A stretch of 64,000 nucleotides of DNA from Planctomycetota bacterium (GTDB taxonomy: Bacteria > Planctomycetota > SZUA-567). Below are positions 25,487-34,495 of the stretch, piece after piece. The stretch's first letter is position 1, and each line of letters begins with the position of its first letter. The stretch is taken from positions 1 through 64,000 of the forward strand of contig JAISJR010000054.1 in NCBI GenBank assembly GCA_031261425.1, in the 5' to 3' direction. Position numbers and translations under genes: made by a program. A model generated the notes under the pieces. That model did no database searches. It was not told the origin of the DNA and saw only the letters and a list, made by a program, of their open reading frames with translations.

Positions 25487-26263
25487 ATGTTCTTGGCGTT
25501 AGACACTTCTTCGCCATTCGGTAGCGTCGCGCTACGCGGCGAGCGCGACGACCGCGACGGACGCGACGGACGCGGCGACCGCGAAAAAATCGCGGCGGTC
25601 GCGACGCTCGCCGACGGCTGGCAACACGGGCGGTTGCTCGTTGCCGCGGCGCGGGATTTATTGCGGCAAAATAAAATTGATTTGACGGAAATCACCGCCG
25701 TCGCGGTCGGCGGCGGACCGGGAAGTTACACCGGCACGCGCATCGGCGTGATGGCGGCGAAAACGTTGGCGTGGAGTTTGCAAAAAAAATTAGTCGTCGT
25801 TTCCAGTTTGGCGGCGCTGGCGTTGGCGGCGACGCGGTCGGCGAATCTTGACGGTGCGCGTCTTGACGGTGCGCGTCTTGACGGCGCGGCGAAAATTGTC
25901 GTCTTGCAAACCGCGCGCGCCGACGAATTGTATTGCGGTTTTTACGCCATCGCGCCGGACGGAACGCCGCGGGCGCGAGAAAAAGATGTCGCGCTGTCGC
26001 CGGCGACGGTCGCGCCGATGCTTGATGAGAATACGGTTGTGGTCGGCGGCGGTTGGGAAAAAACGCCGGCTATTTTCGCGCCGCCGCTGGAGCGCGGCGT
26101 CAAATTTTTCCCCTATTCCGGCGAACCGCCGTTAGCGGCGGCGGTGGCGGAAATCGCCGCGCGCGGCGGCGGCGAAATCGCCGAACCGCTGTCTTTTGCG
26201 CCGCGTTACCTGCGCCGCGACGAATCGCCGTGCCGGTTTGAAAGAGCAGAGTTGAGAGTTTAG
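25487..26263 (+). CDS. tsaB: tRNA threonylcarbamoyladenosine biosynthesis protein TsaB
   Basis: A 258-residue ASKHA-fold partner of TsaD in making the t6A37 modification of ANN-decoding tRNAs. MFLALDTSSPFGSVAL and AVAVGGGPGSYTGTRIGVMA (near residue 75) are diagnostic. Two low-complexity inserts sit where loops are expected: RDDRDGRDGRGDRE near residue 20 and a triple LDGAR near 121-135 made of 15-bp DNA units. The final residues AELRV and the stop come from the family B repeat that begins inside the gene. tsaD and tsaE are not in the window. Confidence 0.93.
   Translation: MFLALDTSSPFGSVALRGERDDRDGRDGRGDREKIAAVATLADGWQHGRLLVAAARDLLRQNKIDLTEITAVAVGGGPGSYTGTRIGVMAAKTLAWSLQKKLVVVSSLAALALAATRSANLDGARLDGARLDGAAKIVVLQTARADELYCGFYAIAPDGTPRAREKDVALSPATVAPMLDENTVVVGGGWEKTPAIFAPPLERGVKFFPYSGEPPLAAAVAEIAARGGGEIAEPLSFAPRYLRRDESPCRFERAELRV
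25846..25890 (+). repeat. 15-bp tandem units inside tsaB
   Basis: Two exact units TCTTGACGGTGCGCG and a third partial one encode LDGARLDGARLDGA without disturbing the frame. Related units are found at 25365, 29703, 49546 and 52081. Confidence 0.85.
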
Positions 26264-26366
26264 AGTTGAAAGTTTAGCAAAGGATGCGCTTCGCGCGTCT
26301 TGAAAATAAAACTCCACTCTCTCAATTTTTAACTCTCAACTTTTAACTCTAAACTCTCAACTCTAA
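26246..26366. repeat. Family B palindromic element between tsaB and folE
   Basis: GAGTTGAGAGTTTAG words start inside the last codons of tsaB; the core is GCGCTTCGCGCGTCTT; inverted AACTCTAAACTC words end immediately before the folE ATG. Confidence 0.85.
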
Positions 26367-26367
26367 A

Positions 26368-26925
26368 ATGAACGACGCTCGTGTCGAACAACTAATCGCC
26401 GAACTTTTGCGCGAAATCGGCGAAGACCCCGCCCGCGAAGGGTTGCAGAAAACGCCGGCGCGCGTCGCGCAAGCGTTCAAGTTTTTGACCGCCGGTTACG
26501 GGCAGGAACTCGGCGCGGTCGTCAACGGCGCGGTCTTTACCGCCGCGTCGCACGATATGATTATCTGCCGCGACATTGAAATTTATTCGCTCTGCGAACA
26601 TCACTTGTTGCCGTTTTACGGCAAGTGCCACATCGGCTACATTCCGCGCCAAAAATTGCTCGGCATCAGCAAATTGGCGCGCATCGTCAATATGTTCGCG
26701 CGCCGCTTGCAAATTCAGGAACGCCTCACCGCGCAAATCGCCGACGCGATTCAACAAGTAACCGGCGCCGGCGGCGTCGGCGTGGTGCTGGAATGTCGTC
26801 ATATGTGTATGATGATGCGCGGCGTTGAAAAACAAAATTCCTCGCTCACCACCTCGTCGGTATTGGGTTCGTTCCGCGACGAACTCTCGACCCGCACCGA
26901 ATTTTTGGATTTGATTGGACGGTGA
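26368..26925 (+). CDS. folE: GTP cyclohydrolase I
   Basis: A 185-residue enzyme that converts GTP to 7,8-dihydroneopterin triphosphate, the first step to folate and also queuosine. The zinc and substrate motifs are [20 protein letters not shown] (near residue 72) and [15 protein letters not shown] (near 141), with [10 protein letters not shown] between. Length is typical. No Shine-Dalgarno sequence precedes the ATG, because the family B repeat arm runs right up to it (CAACTCTAAA then ATG); initiation may rely on the leader structure or on tsaB read-through. Confidence 0.97.
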   Translation: MNDARVEQLIAELLREIGEDPAREGLQKTPARVAQAFKFLTAGYGQELGAVVNGAVFTAASHDMIICRDIEIYSLCEHHLLPFYGKCHIGYIPRQKLLGISKLARIVNMFARRLQIQERLTAQIADAIQQVTGAGGVGVVLECRHMCMMMRGVEKQNSSLTTSSVLGSFRDELSTRTEFLDLIGR

Positions 26926-26931
26926 AGGAGC

Positions 26932-27030
26932 AGAGTTGAGAGTGGAGAAGCAAGCGGTTAAGAGGTCAAGAAGTTTAAGAGTGCGCCGGTGTTATCTCAA
27001 CTCTCAACTCTAAACTTTCAACTCTACGCT
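26932..27030. repeat. Mixed family B arms and TTAAGAGG words between folE and the TPR gene
   Basis: GAGTTGAGAGTGGAG words, GGTTAAGAGGTCAAG words and inverted CTCAACTCTAAAC words. The right arm lies inside the 3-prime end of the convergent TPR gene. Confidence 0.65.
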
Positions 27031-27688
27031 CTCTTAACTTGCGTTCGACTAACGCGAGGTTGGCGGCGTGGGCGCGGTTGCGCGGGGCGTTCGCCACGGC
27101 GCGGGTGAAGTAATCTTTCGCCGCGTCCAAATTTTCGGCGGCGAGTTCCAAATAGCCGAGATTGTTCAGCGCGGTGGCGTCGTTGGGGTCCAACGCCAAC
27201 GCGGCGGTGAACGCTTCGCGCGCTTCGGTCAGCCGTTCCAACCGCCGCAAGACGACGCCGCGATTGTTATGCGCGATGACCGCGCGCGGCGTGGCGGCGA
27301 TAATTTCGTCCAAAATTTGCAACGCCCCCGCCGCGTCGCCGCCGCGGCTAAGCGCCGTCGCCCAATTCAAACGAATCTCCAAATCCTCCGGCGCGAGTTC
27401 GCGCGCCTGCCGGAAACACGCCGCCGCCGCCGCGTGGTCGCCTTCGTCGAGGTGCAAATAGCCGAGATTGTTGAGCGTTTGCGCGTCGGGCGGGAAATTG
27501 TCGCGCAAGGCGGCGAAGATTTTTTTCGCCTCGACCGTCCGCCCCAAATGAAAACAGACGCAAGCGTAAGCGTTGGCGAGCGCCGCGTTGTCCGGCGCGT
27601 GTTCCCACTTGGCGCGGAGCAACGCCGCCGCGTCGTCGGGGCGACCGGTATTCAACAGCGCGTCGGCTTCGGCTAAAAGCGCTTCCAT
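26975..27688 (-). CDS. Tetratricopeptide-repeat protein
   Basis: A 237-residue soluble protein made of about six 34-residue TPR units (for example TLNNLGYLHLDEGDHAAAAA, NNRGVVLRRLERLTEAREAF, LNNLGYLELAAENLDAAKDY), a scaffold for protein interactions. I chose the ATG at 27688 (MEALLAEADALLNTG); a longer upstream frame translates the family A repeat. The C-terminus RVESLELRVEITPAHS is encoded by a family B repeat that has run into the gene, replacing or extending the natural end. No signal peptide; partner unknown. Confidence 0.82.
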   Translation of the reverse strand: MEALLAEADALLNTGRPDDAAALLRAKWEHAPDNAALANAYACVCFHLGRTVEAKKIFAALRDNFPPDAQTLNNLGYLHLDEGDHAAAAACFRQARELAPEDLEIRLNWATALSRGGDAAGALQILDEIIAATPRAVIAHNNRGVVLRRLERLTEAREAFTAALALDPNDATALNNLGYLELAAENLDAAKDYFTRAVANAPRNRAHAANLALVERKLRERRVESLELRVEITPAHS

Positions 27689-27689
27689 A

Positions 27690-27795
27690 GGGCAATTAAC
27701 AATTAACAATGGCGGTTGTCGCTTCGCTCCATTATCAATTTCGCTTCGCGAATTTGAAAATAAAAATTCCGCCATTGTTAATTGTTAATTGAACT
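27690..27795. repeat. Family A palindromic element with two cores
   Basis: AATTAACA words, two cores (CGCTTCGCTCC and CGCTTCGCGAA), then AATTGTTAATT words, filling the entire gap between two minus-strand genes. Confidence 0.8.
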
Positions 27796-27797
27796 CG

Positions 27798-28025
27798 TTA
27801 CCATCGCCAAAAACCGGCGGCGGCGACGGCGTAGCCGCCCGCCAGCGCGTAACCGTAAATGGCGGTTTTGATGATGAAGCGGCAATGAAGAATTGAATAG
27901 GCGGCGGGCAAAATTTCTTCGTCGCCCGCCGGCATCGCGGGCAGAAATAATTGCGAGGTTTGTCCGAGCGCGTAAGCGAAAGACCACAGCGCGACGACGA
28001 AAAAAATCAGGGCGAGCGCCGACAT
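27798..28025 (-). CDS. Small two-helix membrane protein
   Basis: A 75-residue frame from ATG 28025: MSALALIFFVVALWSFAYAL forms the first membrane helix, and IIKTAIYGYALAGGYAVAAAGF the second, with PAMPAGDEEILPAAY between. It lies between two family A repeats upstream of the TPR gene. No family is recognised. An in-frame TTG four codons upstream follows the repeat. Composition and lack of stops support a real gene but do not prove it. Confidence 0.5.
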   Translation of the reverse strand: MSALALIFFVVALWSFAYALGQTSQLFLPAMPAGDEEILPAAYSILHCRFIIKTAIYGYALAGGYAVAAAGFWRW

Positions 28026-28036
28026 CTTTTTTTTCA

Positions 28037-28162
28037 ATTAACAATTAACAATTAAAAATTAAAAATTGTGGAGTTTGATTTTCAAATTCGCTTCGCGCAA
28101 TTTATAACGGAGCGAAGCGACAACCACCATTGTTAATTGTTAATTATTAATTGTTAATTGCC
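28037..28162. repeat. Family A palindromic element
   Basis: AATTAACA/AATTAAAA words, cores CGCTTCGCGCAA and GAGCGAAGCGACAACC, and inverted AATTGTTAATT words between the small membrane gene and the STAS gene. Confidence 0.8.
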
Positions 28163-28165
28163 TTT

Positions 28166-28540
28166 TTATTCCACCACGCCGCCGGAGCCGCCGGCTTTCG
28201 CCATTTCGGCTTTGGCTTCGTCGTAAGTGTTGACCACGGCGCAGATGTCGGTCAATCCCAATAAATCAAACACTTCGCGCACGGATTCGATAGGTTTCAT
28301 CAGGACGATATTGCCGCCGCTTTCCTGCGCCATCGGTTGATAGCCGATGAACACGCCGATACCCGCCGACGACACGTAAGTCAACTTTTCCAAGTTGATA
28401 ATCAGCCGGTGAAAACCTTTTTTGAACAAGGTCGCGAAGGACTTGTCCAAGTCGTCGAACGACGCGGTGTTCAAGGCGCCGTCCAACGTAACGACGACGT
28501 GGTCGCCCGCGCTTTTCGCCGATATTTTTAACACGTCCAT
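28166..28540 (-). CDS. STAS-domain anti-sigma factor antagonist, SpoIIAA/RsbV-like
   Basis: A 124-residue single-domain STAS protein: VTLDGALNTASFDDLDKSF, RLIINLEKLTYVSSAGIGVF and REVFDLLGLTDIC. The conserved serine of YVSSAGIGVF (residues 58-59) is the site phosphorylated by an anti-sigma kinase and dephosphorylated by a PP2C enzyme. The next gene upstream on the same strand encodes such a phosphatase 60 bases away, so the pair is likely a partner-switching module. The cognate kinase and sigma factor are not in the window. A short Gly-rich tail (GGSGGVVE) follows the domain. Confidence 0.92.
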   Translation of the reverse strand: MDVLKISAKSAGDHVVVTLDGALNTASFDDLDKSFATLFKKGFHRLIINLEKLTYVSSAGIGVFIGYQPMAQESGGNIVLMKPIESVREVFDLLGLTDICAVVNTYDEAKAEMAKAGGSGGVVE

Positions 28541-28600
28541 CTTATATCTCCGTATCCAGAGCGGCGGATAGTAGCGGTAAAGCGGCGGAAAATCAAGGTC

Positions 28601-30706
28601 TCACATTACCCGAAACGTTACCACCGTAATATCGTCGTGTTGCTCGGCGTGTTTTTTGCGCGTGTCGCGGCTGTGGCGGTGGGTGTTTAAGTCCGCCAGC
28701 AGGGCGCCGACAAACTCCTCGCTCGACATTTCGGCGTTTTGGGCGCAGAAAGCGTAAAAACGCTCGTCGGTGTATTCCTCGTTTTCTAAGTTCATCGCTT
28801 CGACCACGCCGTCGGTGTAAAGCACCACGCGGTCGCCTTTTTGCAGTTGGACTTTTTCTTCCTGAATCATCCGGTTGAAAATTTTGCCTTTGTCGAAGCC
28901 GAGCGCGATGCCTTTCGGGTTGATTTTATCGCATTCGCCGTTGGCGTGGACAATCACCATCGGGTTATGCCCCGCCGAGGAGCCGGTGAGTTCGCGGGTG
29001 CGCGCGTTGTAAATCAGGTAATACGCGGTGATGAACATTCCCCGCCGGATGTCCTGCGCGACGAGCGCGTTGGTGCGTTTCATCGCGTCGGCGGTGGACA
29101 GCCGACCGGTTACGATGAACCGCAACACCGTGCGCGCCGTCGCCATCACCACGCACCCCGGCACGCCCTTGCCCGACACGTCGGCGACGACGATGCCGAT
29201 GTGGTCGTGGTCCACCGGAAAAAAATCGTAGTAGTCGCCGCCGACTTCCTTCGCCGGTTTGTAGTCGGCGAAGAGGTCGAGACCTTTGATGCGCGGCAGG
29301 CGCGTCGGCAAAAGTTTGACCTGAATTTCCCGCGCGATGTCGAGTTCCGTGCGGATTGCCGCCAATTTTTTTTCATCGGTCTGCGCGCCGGCGAGTTTTT
29401 CAATCATCGCGTTGAAGTGGCGCGCCAGTTCGCCGAGCAAGCCCGGATTGCGGGCGACGACGCTGGTGTGGCGAAAATTTCCGTCGGCGACTTGCTCGAT
29501 GTCGAGCAACAGCATTTCCAATTTGCGCGTGCCGAAATAACCGACGAAGAGATAAAAAATACTGACCAACAGCACGATGCCGACGCTGACGATTAACGTG
29601 CGCATTTGCACTTGTTTGGCGGCAATCATAATTTGGTCGGCGCCGACGCCCAGCATCACGTAACCGATGGCTTTGCTTGCCGCCAAGTCGGCGGTCGGCG
29701 GACGCGCCCCGTCGAGACGGTCGCCGTCGCGTTGGTTGTCCTCGCCGTCGGGCGCGTCCGCGTTGTTGTAAATATACATCTTAAACAGCAGGACAGCGTG
29801 TTGGCGCAACTGATTGTTGCCGCCGCGTTGCGCCACCAGACCGGGCCAAATTTCGCAGGTGCTTTTCATCGCCTTCATCATCGGCGTTTCAAGCGACAAG
29901 CCGCTCATCCACGCGCCGTTGGCGCGGATTTCCAAGCCGTCGGTTCGACCCTGCCGGTCGCGCTCGTAAGTGGCGAGCGGCGCGTTGTTTTTCGCCGGCG
30001 GCAAAAAACCGTAAATATAGGCGAATTGCACCAACAGCGACGATTCTTCTTCGGTGGCGGCGGTGGGCGTGGCGACGAAATAACTGCTCAACAAATTGCC
30101 GTAGTTCAGCGCGAAGAGATTTTTTTCCACCTCGCTTTTGTCGCGCACTTTCGGGTCGGAGGTCAACTCGCGGTAGTCGGCGGCGGAAATGAGGCGCATC
30201 TGCACGGGCCAGTCGTCTTCGTTGGGCGCCTGCCGGATAATTTGCGAGCCGACGTGAATTAACGACGTGGTTTTCATCACGCCGGCGCGGGCGATTTCTT
30301 CCAATATCACTTGCGAAACGATGCGGAGATTGAAAATCAAAATCAGCGTTACGCCGACGACCATCGCGAGCGAGATGGGCAGGGTTTGCCGCAACGCTTC
30401 GCGCCAACGCCAGCGGCGAAAATTTTTCGCCGACGCCGACAAGTTTTCCTCGCCGTCTTTCACCTTGGCGGTCGCGCCGGTTCCCTGCGTGTTTTCTTCG
30501 CGCCAATTAACCGTGCGCTGGGACTGGGACGCCGCGACCACCGTGTTTTCGTTTTTCAGGGAGCGCGACGGCGCGGGTTGCCAGACGACGTTGGTGTTGT
30601 CGCGGGCGGCGTCGGCGGCGAGCAGTCGCGGCGGCAACGCCGCGGGCGATTTCTTTGGCGCCACGACCGGCAAGGAATTGGTTTTCGGTTTTTGCGGAGC
30701 GCTCAT
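28601..30706 (-). CDS. Membrane sensor with HAMP and SpoIIE/PP2C phosphatase domains, RsbU-like
   Basis: A 701-residue signalling phosphatase. After a 105-residue cytoplasmic, probably disordered N-terminus come membrane helix 1 (about 109-128), a periplasmic sensor region to about 367, helix 2 (368-392), HAMP (IEQVADGNFRHTSVV), a linker helix (ELDIAREIQVKLLPTRLP) and the SpoIIE PP2C domain with metal aspartates in GGDYYDFF, VVADVSGKGVPG, YTDGVVEA and HDDITVV. It should dephosphorylate the STAS protein encoded just downstream. A RLDGARP stretch near residue 332 in the sensor region matches the 15-bp repeat of tsaB. Confidence 0.93.
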   Translation of the reverse strand: MSAPQKPKTNSLPVVAPKKSPAALPPRLLAADAARDNTNVVWQPAPSRSLKNENTVVAASQSQRTVNWREENTQGTGATAKVKDGEENLSASAKNFRRWRWREALRQTLPISLAMVVGVTLILIFNLRIVSQVILEEIARAGVMKTTSLIHVGSQIIRQAPNEDDWPVQMRLISAADYRELTSDPKVRDKSEVEKNLFALNYGNLLSSYFVATPTAATEEESSLLVQFAYIYGFLPPAKNNAPLATYERDRQGRTDGLEIRANGAWMSGLSLETPMMKAMKSTCEIWPGLVAQRGGNNQLRQHAVLLFKMYIYNNADAPDGEDNQRDGDRLDGARPPTADLAASKAIGYVMLGVGADQIMIAAKQVQMRTLIVSVGIVLLVSIFYLFVGYFGTRKLEMLLLDIEQVADGNFRHTSVVARNPGLLGELARHFNAMIEKLAGAQTDEKKLAAIRTELDIAREIQVKLLPTRLPRIKGLDLFADYKPAKEVGGDYYDFFPVDHDHIGIVVADVSGKGVPGCVVMATARTVLRFIVTGRLSTADAMKRTNALVAQDIRRGMFITAYYLIYNARTRELTGSSAGHNPMVIVHANGECDKINPKGIALGFDKGKIFNRMIQEEKVQLQKGDRVVLYTDGVVEAMNLENEEYTDERFYAFCAQNAEMSSEEFVGALLADLNTHRHSRDTRKKHAEQHDDITVVTFRVM
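29703..29717 (-). repeat. 15-bp unit inside the SpoIIE-type gene
   Basis: On the minus strand TCTCGACGGGGCGCG differs from the tsaB unit TCTTGACGGTGCGCG at two positions and encodes the same LDGAR pentapeptide. Confidence 0.6.
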
Positions 30707-30721
30707 CAGACCGGGGTCCTA

Positions 30722-30766
30722 ATTTTTTCTCACACGGAGAGAACACGGAGAAATTCCGATTGGAGA
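30722..30766. repeat. Family F half-arm
   Basis: TTTTTCTCACACGGAGAGAA and ACACGGAGAAATTCCG words beside family D copy 3, the same association seen next to copies 1 and 2. Confidence 0.55.
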
Positions 30767-30767
30767 T

Positions 30768-30910
30768 GCTCTATTCAATTGCCACGCCCTTTAGGGCGTG
30801 GTCAGCGTTAGAAAATGACCGGCTTTAGCCGAATGGTTTAATTTGGGCTAAAGCCCTTTTACTTTTTGACCGCCCACCCCGCCTTAAAAGGCGTGGCAAT
30901 TGAATAGAGC
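30768..30910. repeat. Family D inverted-repeat element, copy 3
   Basis: A 143-bp element, equal in length to copy 2, with the same 20-base inverted terminus and inner GGCTTTAGCC/GGGCTAAAGCCC hairpins. From 30911 to 31050 no gene is seen. Confidence 0.85.
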
Positions 30911-31050
30911 AACCGCATTGAAAACAACCTATGCGGAATCTACCAATCCCCGCGCCGGTTACAAGTTATTTATCCCAACGTTGCCCGTTGCCCCCTTCTT
31001 CTTGACCGTCGCCGGGAATTTTTTACAGTTCGCGCTTTCAACTCGCCCGC

Positions 31051-31136
31051 GCGGAAGTGGCGGAACGGCAGACGCGCCAGATTCAGGTTCTGGTGAGGTT
31101 ACACTCGTGGAGGTTCAAATCCTCTCTTCCGCACCA
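31051..31136 (+). tRNA. tRNA-Leu (anticodon CAG)
   Basis: An 86-base class II tRNA with acceptor stem GCGGAAG/CTTCCGC, encoded CCA, anticodon stem CCAGA/TCTGG around loop TTCAGGT (anticodon CAG, reads CUG), a long variable arm and T-loop GGTTCAAATCC. Confidence 0.97.
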
Positions 31137-31183
31137 ATTCTTTTATCTTTTATTCGCGCCGCCGCTCCCCGCCGGAGCCGACA

Positions 31184-32503
31184 ATGAACTCCGCTCCGCT
31201 CCGTTATTTGCTTGCGTTCGGCGTTCTCGCCGTCATTCTCGCTATCGGCGGCGCGTGGTGGCAGTCGGCGCATCCCGCGACCGCGGGGACGGGCAAGGAT
31301 TCTTTCGGCACGCACTATTACGGTTGGCGCGGACTCTACGACACGCTGGCGCGCTTAAATCAACCCGTCGCGCGCTCGCGGTTGCCGCCGGCGGCAAGCG
31401 GCGACGGCGAGCGCACTTTTATTTTTTGGGAAACGCCGCTCGCCGCGACCGAACGCGAACCGGCGTATCTGCGCCCGCTCCGCCGCTGGGTCGAAAACGG
31501 CGGGACGGTCGTCGTCGCGCCGCCGCGCGGCGCCGGCAACGACCGTTGGTTGCGCGGTCGGCGGGAAAATTTATTGCTGAAAAATTTGCTCGGCGACTTG
31601 GAAGTATTGCCGTTTTTGGCGAACACTTCGCTTGCCGCGCGTGACGGGAACGAGACCGCGCCGCGCGAACGTTCGTTGCTCGCCGATGTCAACCGCCTGC
31701 AACAGGCGGCGACGGAATTGCAAAAAAAGCAAAATTACCAACTGCTCGGCAACGGGCGCTTCGCCCGCCTCGCGGCAAAAATCCCCGTCGTAACTCTGCC
31801 GGAAATTTTGCAGACGATGCGTTTTACCGACGAACCGCCGGGCGGCGAACCGGCGTCGCTGTTGGCGGTGGAGCGGGACGGTCGGTATTTTCTGCTCGGC
31901 GCGGAATTTGCCGTCGGGCGCGGGCGCGTGTTGGTGATTGCCGAACCGGCGCTGATTTACAATTCGTATTTGGGACAAACCGGCAACGCGGCGTTGGCGG
32001 TCAATTTGTTGGCGTCGCCGGCGGGAGCGGCGGTTTTTGACGAATTTTATCACGGGCATATCGCGGTGAAAAAAGCGTGGCAACTGTTCGCGTCCTCGCC
32101 ACAACGGGAAATGCTCGCCGCGCTGTTGTTTTTCGGCTTGCTGGCGGCGTGGCGTTATGGCGTCCGGTTGGGACCGGCGTTGCCGGAACCGGCGCCGTCG
32201 CGCCGGAATTTGTTGGAATATATCGCGGCGTTCGCGCGGTTGTTGCAGAACGGGCGGACGCGCGTCGCGGTGGCGCAGGCGGTGTTCAGCGGCGCGTTGT
32301 GGGACTGCCGGCGGCAATTGCATTTGCGCCCGCGGGACGAAAACCCGGACGCCATCGCCGCCGCGCTGTCTTTGCGGTCGCCGGCGGCGGCGGAAAAATT
32401 CGCGGCGGCGGCGCGACGGATTGAACAAATGCTCGCGGGCGGCGTGAAAAACGAAGGACAATTTTTAGCGGCGTTGCGGGAGTTAAGAGCAATTCACAAT
32501 TAA
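31184..32503 (+). CDS. DUF4350-type membrane protein
   Basis: A 439-residue protein with a membrane helix at residues 7-27 (YLLAFGVLAVILAIGGAWW) and a second at about 309-326 (MLAALLFFGLLAAWRYG). Between them is a periplasmic GATase-like fold typical of DUF4350: GWRGLYDTLARL, RTFIFWETPLAATE, LRRWVENGGTVVVAPPRG and FDEFYHG. The C-terminal helical domain is cytoplasmic. Such genes usually accompany a MoxR ATPase and a DUF58 protein, but neither is present here. A GGAG precedes the ATG. It starts 48 bases after tRNA-Leu. Confidence 0.82.
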   Translation: MNSAPLRYLLAFGVLAVILAIGGAWWQSAHPATAGTGKDSFGTHYYGWRGLYDTLARLNQPVARSRLPPAASGDGERTFIFWETPLAATEREPAYLRPLRRWVENGGTVVVAPPRGAGNDRWLRGRRENLLLKNLLGDLEVLPFLANTSLAARDGNETAPRERSLLADVNRLQQAATELQKKQNYQLLGNGRFARLAAKIPVVTLPEILQTMRFTDEPPGGEPASLLAVERDGRYFLLGAEFAVGRGRVLVIAEPALIYNSYLGQTGNAALAVNLLASPAGAAVFDEFYHGHIAVKKAWQLFASSPQREMLAALLFFGLLAAWRYGVRLGPALPEPAPSRRNLLEYIAAFARLLQNGRTRVAVAQAVFSGALWDCRRQLHLRPRDENPDAIAAALSLRSPAAAEKFAAAARRIEQMLAGGVKNEGQFLAALRELRAIHN

Positions 32504-32504
32504 A

Positions 32505-32751
32505 AACTCGCGTTACGCGCAAAAAAAAATAGAAGCCACAAATGAACACGAAAAGAACTTAACACGAATTAACACGAATTAGACGAATTAACACGAAACC
32601 GAGCGAAGCGAAGGTTAGTGTGCTTTCCCCATTTTTTTGTCCGTTTTCCGGCTCTTTAATTTCGTGTAATTCGTATAATTCGTGGACAAAAAAATCTCTC
32701 TTTTTTATTCGTAAAAATTCGCGTCTTTTGGTTGACCGCGTAACACGAGTT
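32505..32751. mobile_element. Family C MITE-like element with near-perfect termini
   Basis: Left end AACTCGCGTTACGCG and right end CGCGTAACACGAGTT are inverted copies at 14 of 15 positions; inside are CACGAATTA arms and core GAGCGAAGCGAAGGTTAG. Length 247 bp. No transposase and no clear target duplication. Confidence 0.8.
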
Positions 32752-32818
32752 AATTGGTTTAATTCGTGGAAATTCGCGGACAAATAAAATTTCCACCAAA
32801 TTCAAAGGAGCAAAAAAT

Positions 32819-34492
32819 ATGTCTCTGCAATTCACCGCCGTTACGGTTGGGCAATACTTCGACCGGTTGGTTCAAAAACAGCCGGAGAAAGAATTTATCG
32901 TTTATCCCGACCGCGCCCTGCGCTGGACTTACCGCCAGTTCGACGAGCGCGTCAACAACGTCGCCAAAGGATTGTTGTCGCTCGGCATCAAGCGCGGCGA
33001 CCACGTCGGCATCTGGGCGCGCAACGTTCCCGACTGGCTGACGTTTATGTTCGCCACCGCCAAAATCGGCGCCGTGCTCGTTACCGTCAACACCGCCTAC
33101 AAACTGCACGAAGTCGCCTACGTCCTCGAACAGTCCGATATGGTCGCGCTCGGACTTATCGACAGTTTCCGCGACGTGAACTACATCGACATTATGTATG
33201 AACTCGTGCCGGAATTGCGGCGCGGTCAGCGCGAAGAAATTCGCAGTCCGAAATTTCCGTTCCTCAAACACCTGCTTTATCTGGGACCGGAAAAACAGCG
33301 GGGAATGTTCAACATCAACGAATTGATTCTGCTCGGCAAGACCCAGCCCGACGACGAGTTGCGCCGCTTGGTCGCCGCCGGCGACGCGGACGACGTTATC
33401 AATATGCAATACACGTCCGGCACCACCGGTTTTCCCAAAGGCGTGATGTTGACGAGCCGCAACATTCTCAACAACGGTTTTTATATCGGCGAGTGCCAGA
33501 AATTCACCGGCGCCGAGCGCGTCTGTTTGCCGGTGCCGCTGTTTCACTGCTTCGGCTCGGTGTTGGGCATAATGGCGATTTTGACGCACGGCGCGACGGC
33601 GGTGATGGTCGAAGTGTTCGACGCGCTGAAAGTGCTGGCGGCAATCGCCAAAGAAAAATGCACGGCGGTCTATGGCGTGCCGACGATGTTCATCGCCGAA
33701 TTGCAACATCCGCGCTTTCGTGAATTTGACCTGTCGTCGTTGCGCACGGGAATTATGTCCGGCTCGCCGTGTCCGATAGAAACGATGAAACAGGTAGTCC
33801 GCGAAATGCATATGCCGGAAATCACGATTCCTTACGGCTTGACCGAAGCCAGTCCGGTGATGACGCAGACGCGCGTCGAAGACCCGCTCGAATTGCGCGT
33901 CGAAACGGTCGGGCGGGCGTTGCCGGAAATCGAAGTGCAAATTATGGACCCCGAAACCGGCGAATTTTGTCCGCCGGACACGGTCGGCGAAATCGTCTGC
34001 CGCGGCTACAACTCGATGAAGGGCTACTACAAAATGCCGGCGGAAACGGCGAAATGCATCGACGCGAACGGCTGGCTCCACAGCGGCGACCTCGGCACGA
34101 TGGACGCGGGCGGCTACGTGCGGATTACCGGACGGCTGAAAGACCTGATTATTCGCGGCGGCGAAAACATTTACCCGCGGGAAATCGAGGAATTTTTATA
34201 CACGATGCCGGCGGTGCGCGACGTGCAAGTGATTGGCGTGCCGGACGCGAAATACGGCGAGGCGGTCGGCGCGTTTATCATTCCGCACGCGGGACGGGAA
34301 CTGACGCCGGAGAGCGTGCGCGAATTTTGTTTGGATAAAATCGCGCGCTATAAAATCCCGAAACACGTGTTCGTGGTCGAGGCGTTTCCGCTGACCGCGA
34401 GCGGCAAAATCCAAAAATACAAATTGCGCGACCTCGCCAAAGAACGCCTCGCCGTTACCGCGACGGTGTGGGACAGCGAGAAGAAGAGTTGA
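32819..34492 (+). CDS. Acyl-CoA synthetase (AMP-forming)
   Basis: A 557-residue ANL-superfamily enzyme that activates a carboxylic acid, probably a medium- or long-chain fatty acid, to its CoA ester through an acyl-AMP. Motifs: ATP-binding [16 protein letters not shown] near residue 199, [12 protein letters not shown] near 337, [22 protein letters not shown] near 420, and the catalytic lysine in [13 protein letters not shown] near 528. It most resembles FadD-like/acyl-CoA synthetases of the YngI/AcsF type. AAAGGAG before ATG 32819 fixes the start. It is single, with repeats on both sides, so context gives no substrate clue. Confidence 0.93.
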   Translation: MSLQFTAVTVGQYFDRLVQKQPEKEFIVYPDRALRWTYRQFDERVNNVAKGLLSLGIKRGDHVGIWARNVPDWLTFMFATAKIGAVLVTVNTAYKLHEVAYVLEQSDMVALGLIDSFRDVNYIDIMYELVPELRRGQREEIRSPKFPFLKHLLYLGPEKQRGMFNINELILLGKTQPDDELRRLVAAGDADDVINMQYTSGTTGFPKGVMLTSRNILNNGFYIGECQKFTGAERVCLPVPLFHCFGSVLGIMAILTHGATAVMVEVFDALKVLAAIAKEKCTAVYGVPTMFIAELQHPRFREFDLSSLRTGIMSGSPCPIETMKQVVREMHMPEITIPYGLTEASPVMTQTRVEDPLELRVETVGRALPEIEVQIMDPETGEFCPPDTVGEIVCRGYNSMKGYYKMPAETAKCIDANGWLHSGDLGTMDAGGYVRITGRLKDLIIRGGENIYPREIEEFLYTMPAVRDVQVIGVPDAKYGEAVGAFIIPHAGRELTPESVREFCLDKIARYKIPKHVFVVEAFPLTASGKIQKYKLRDLAKERLAVTATVWDSEKKS

Positions 34493-34495
34493 GAG

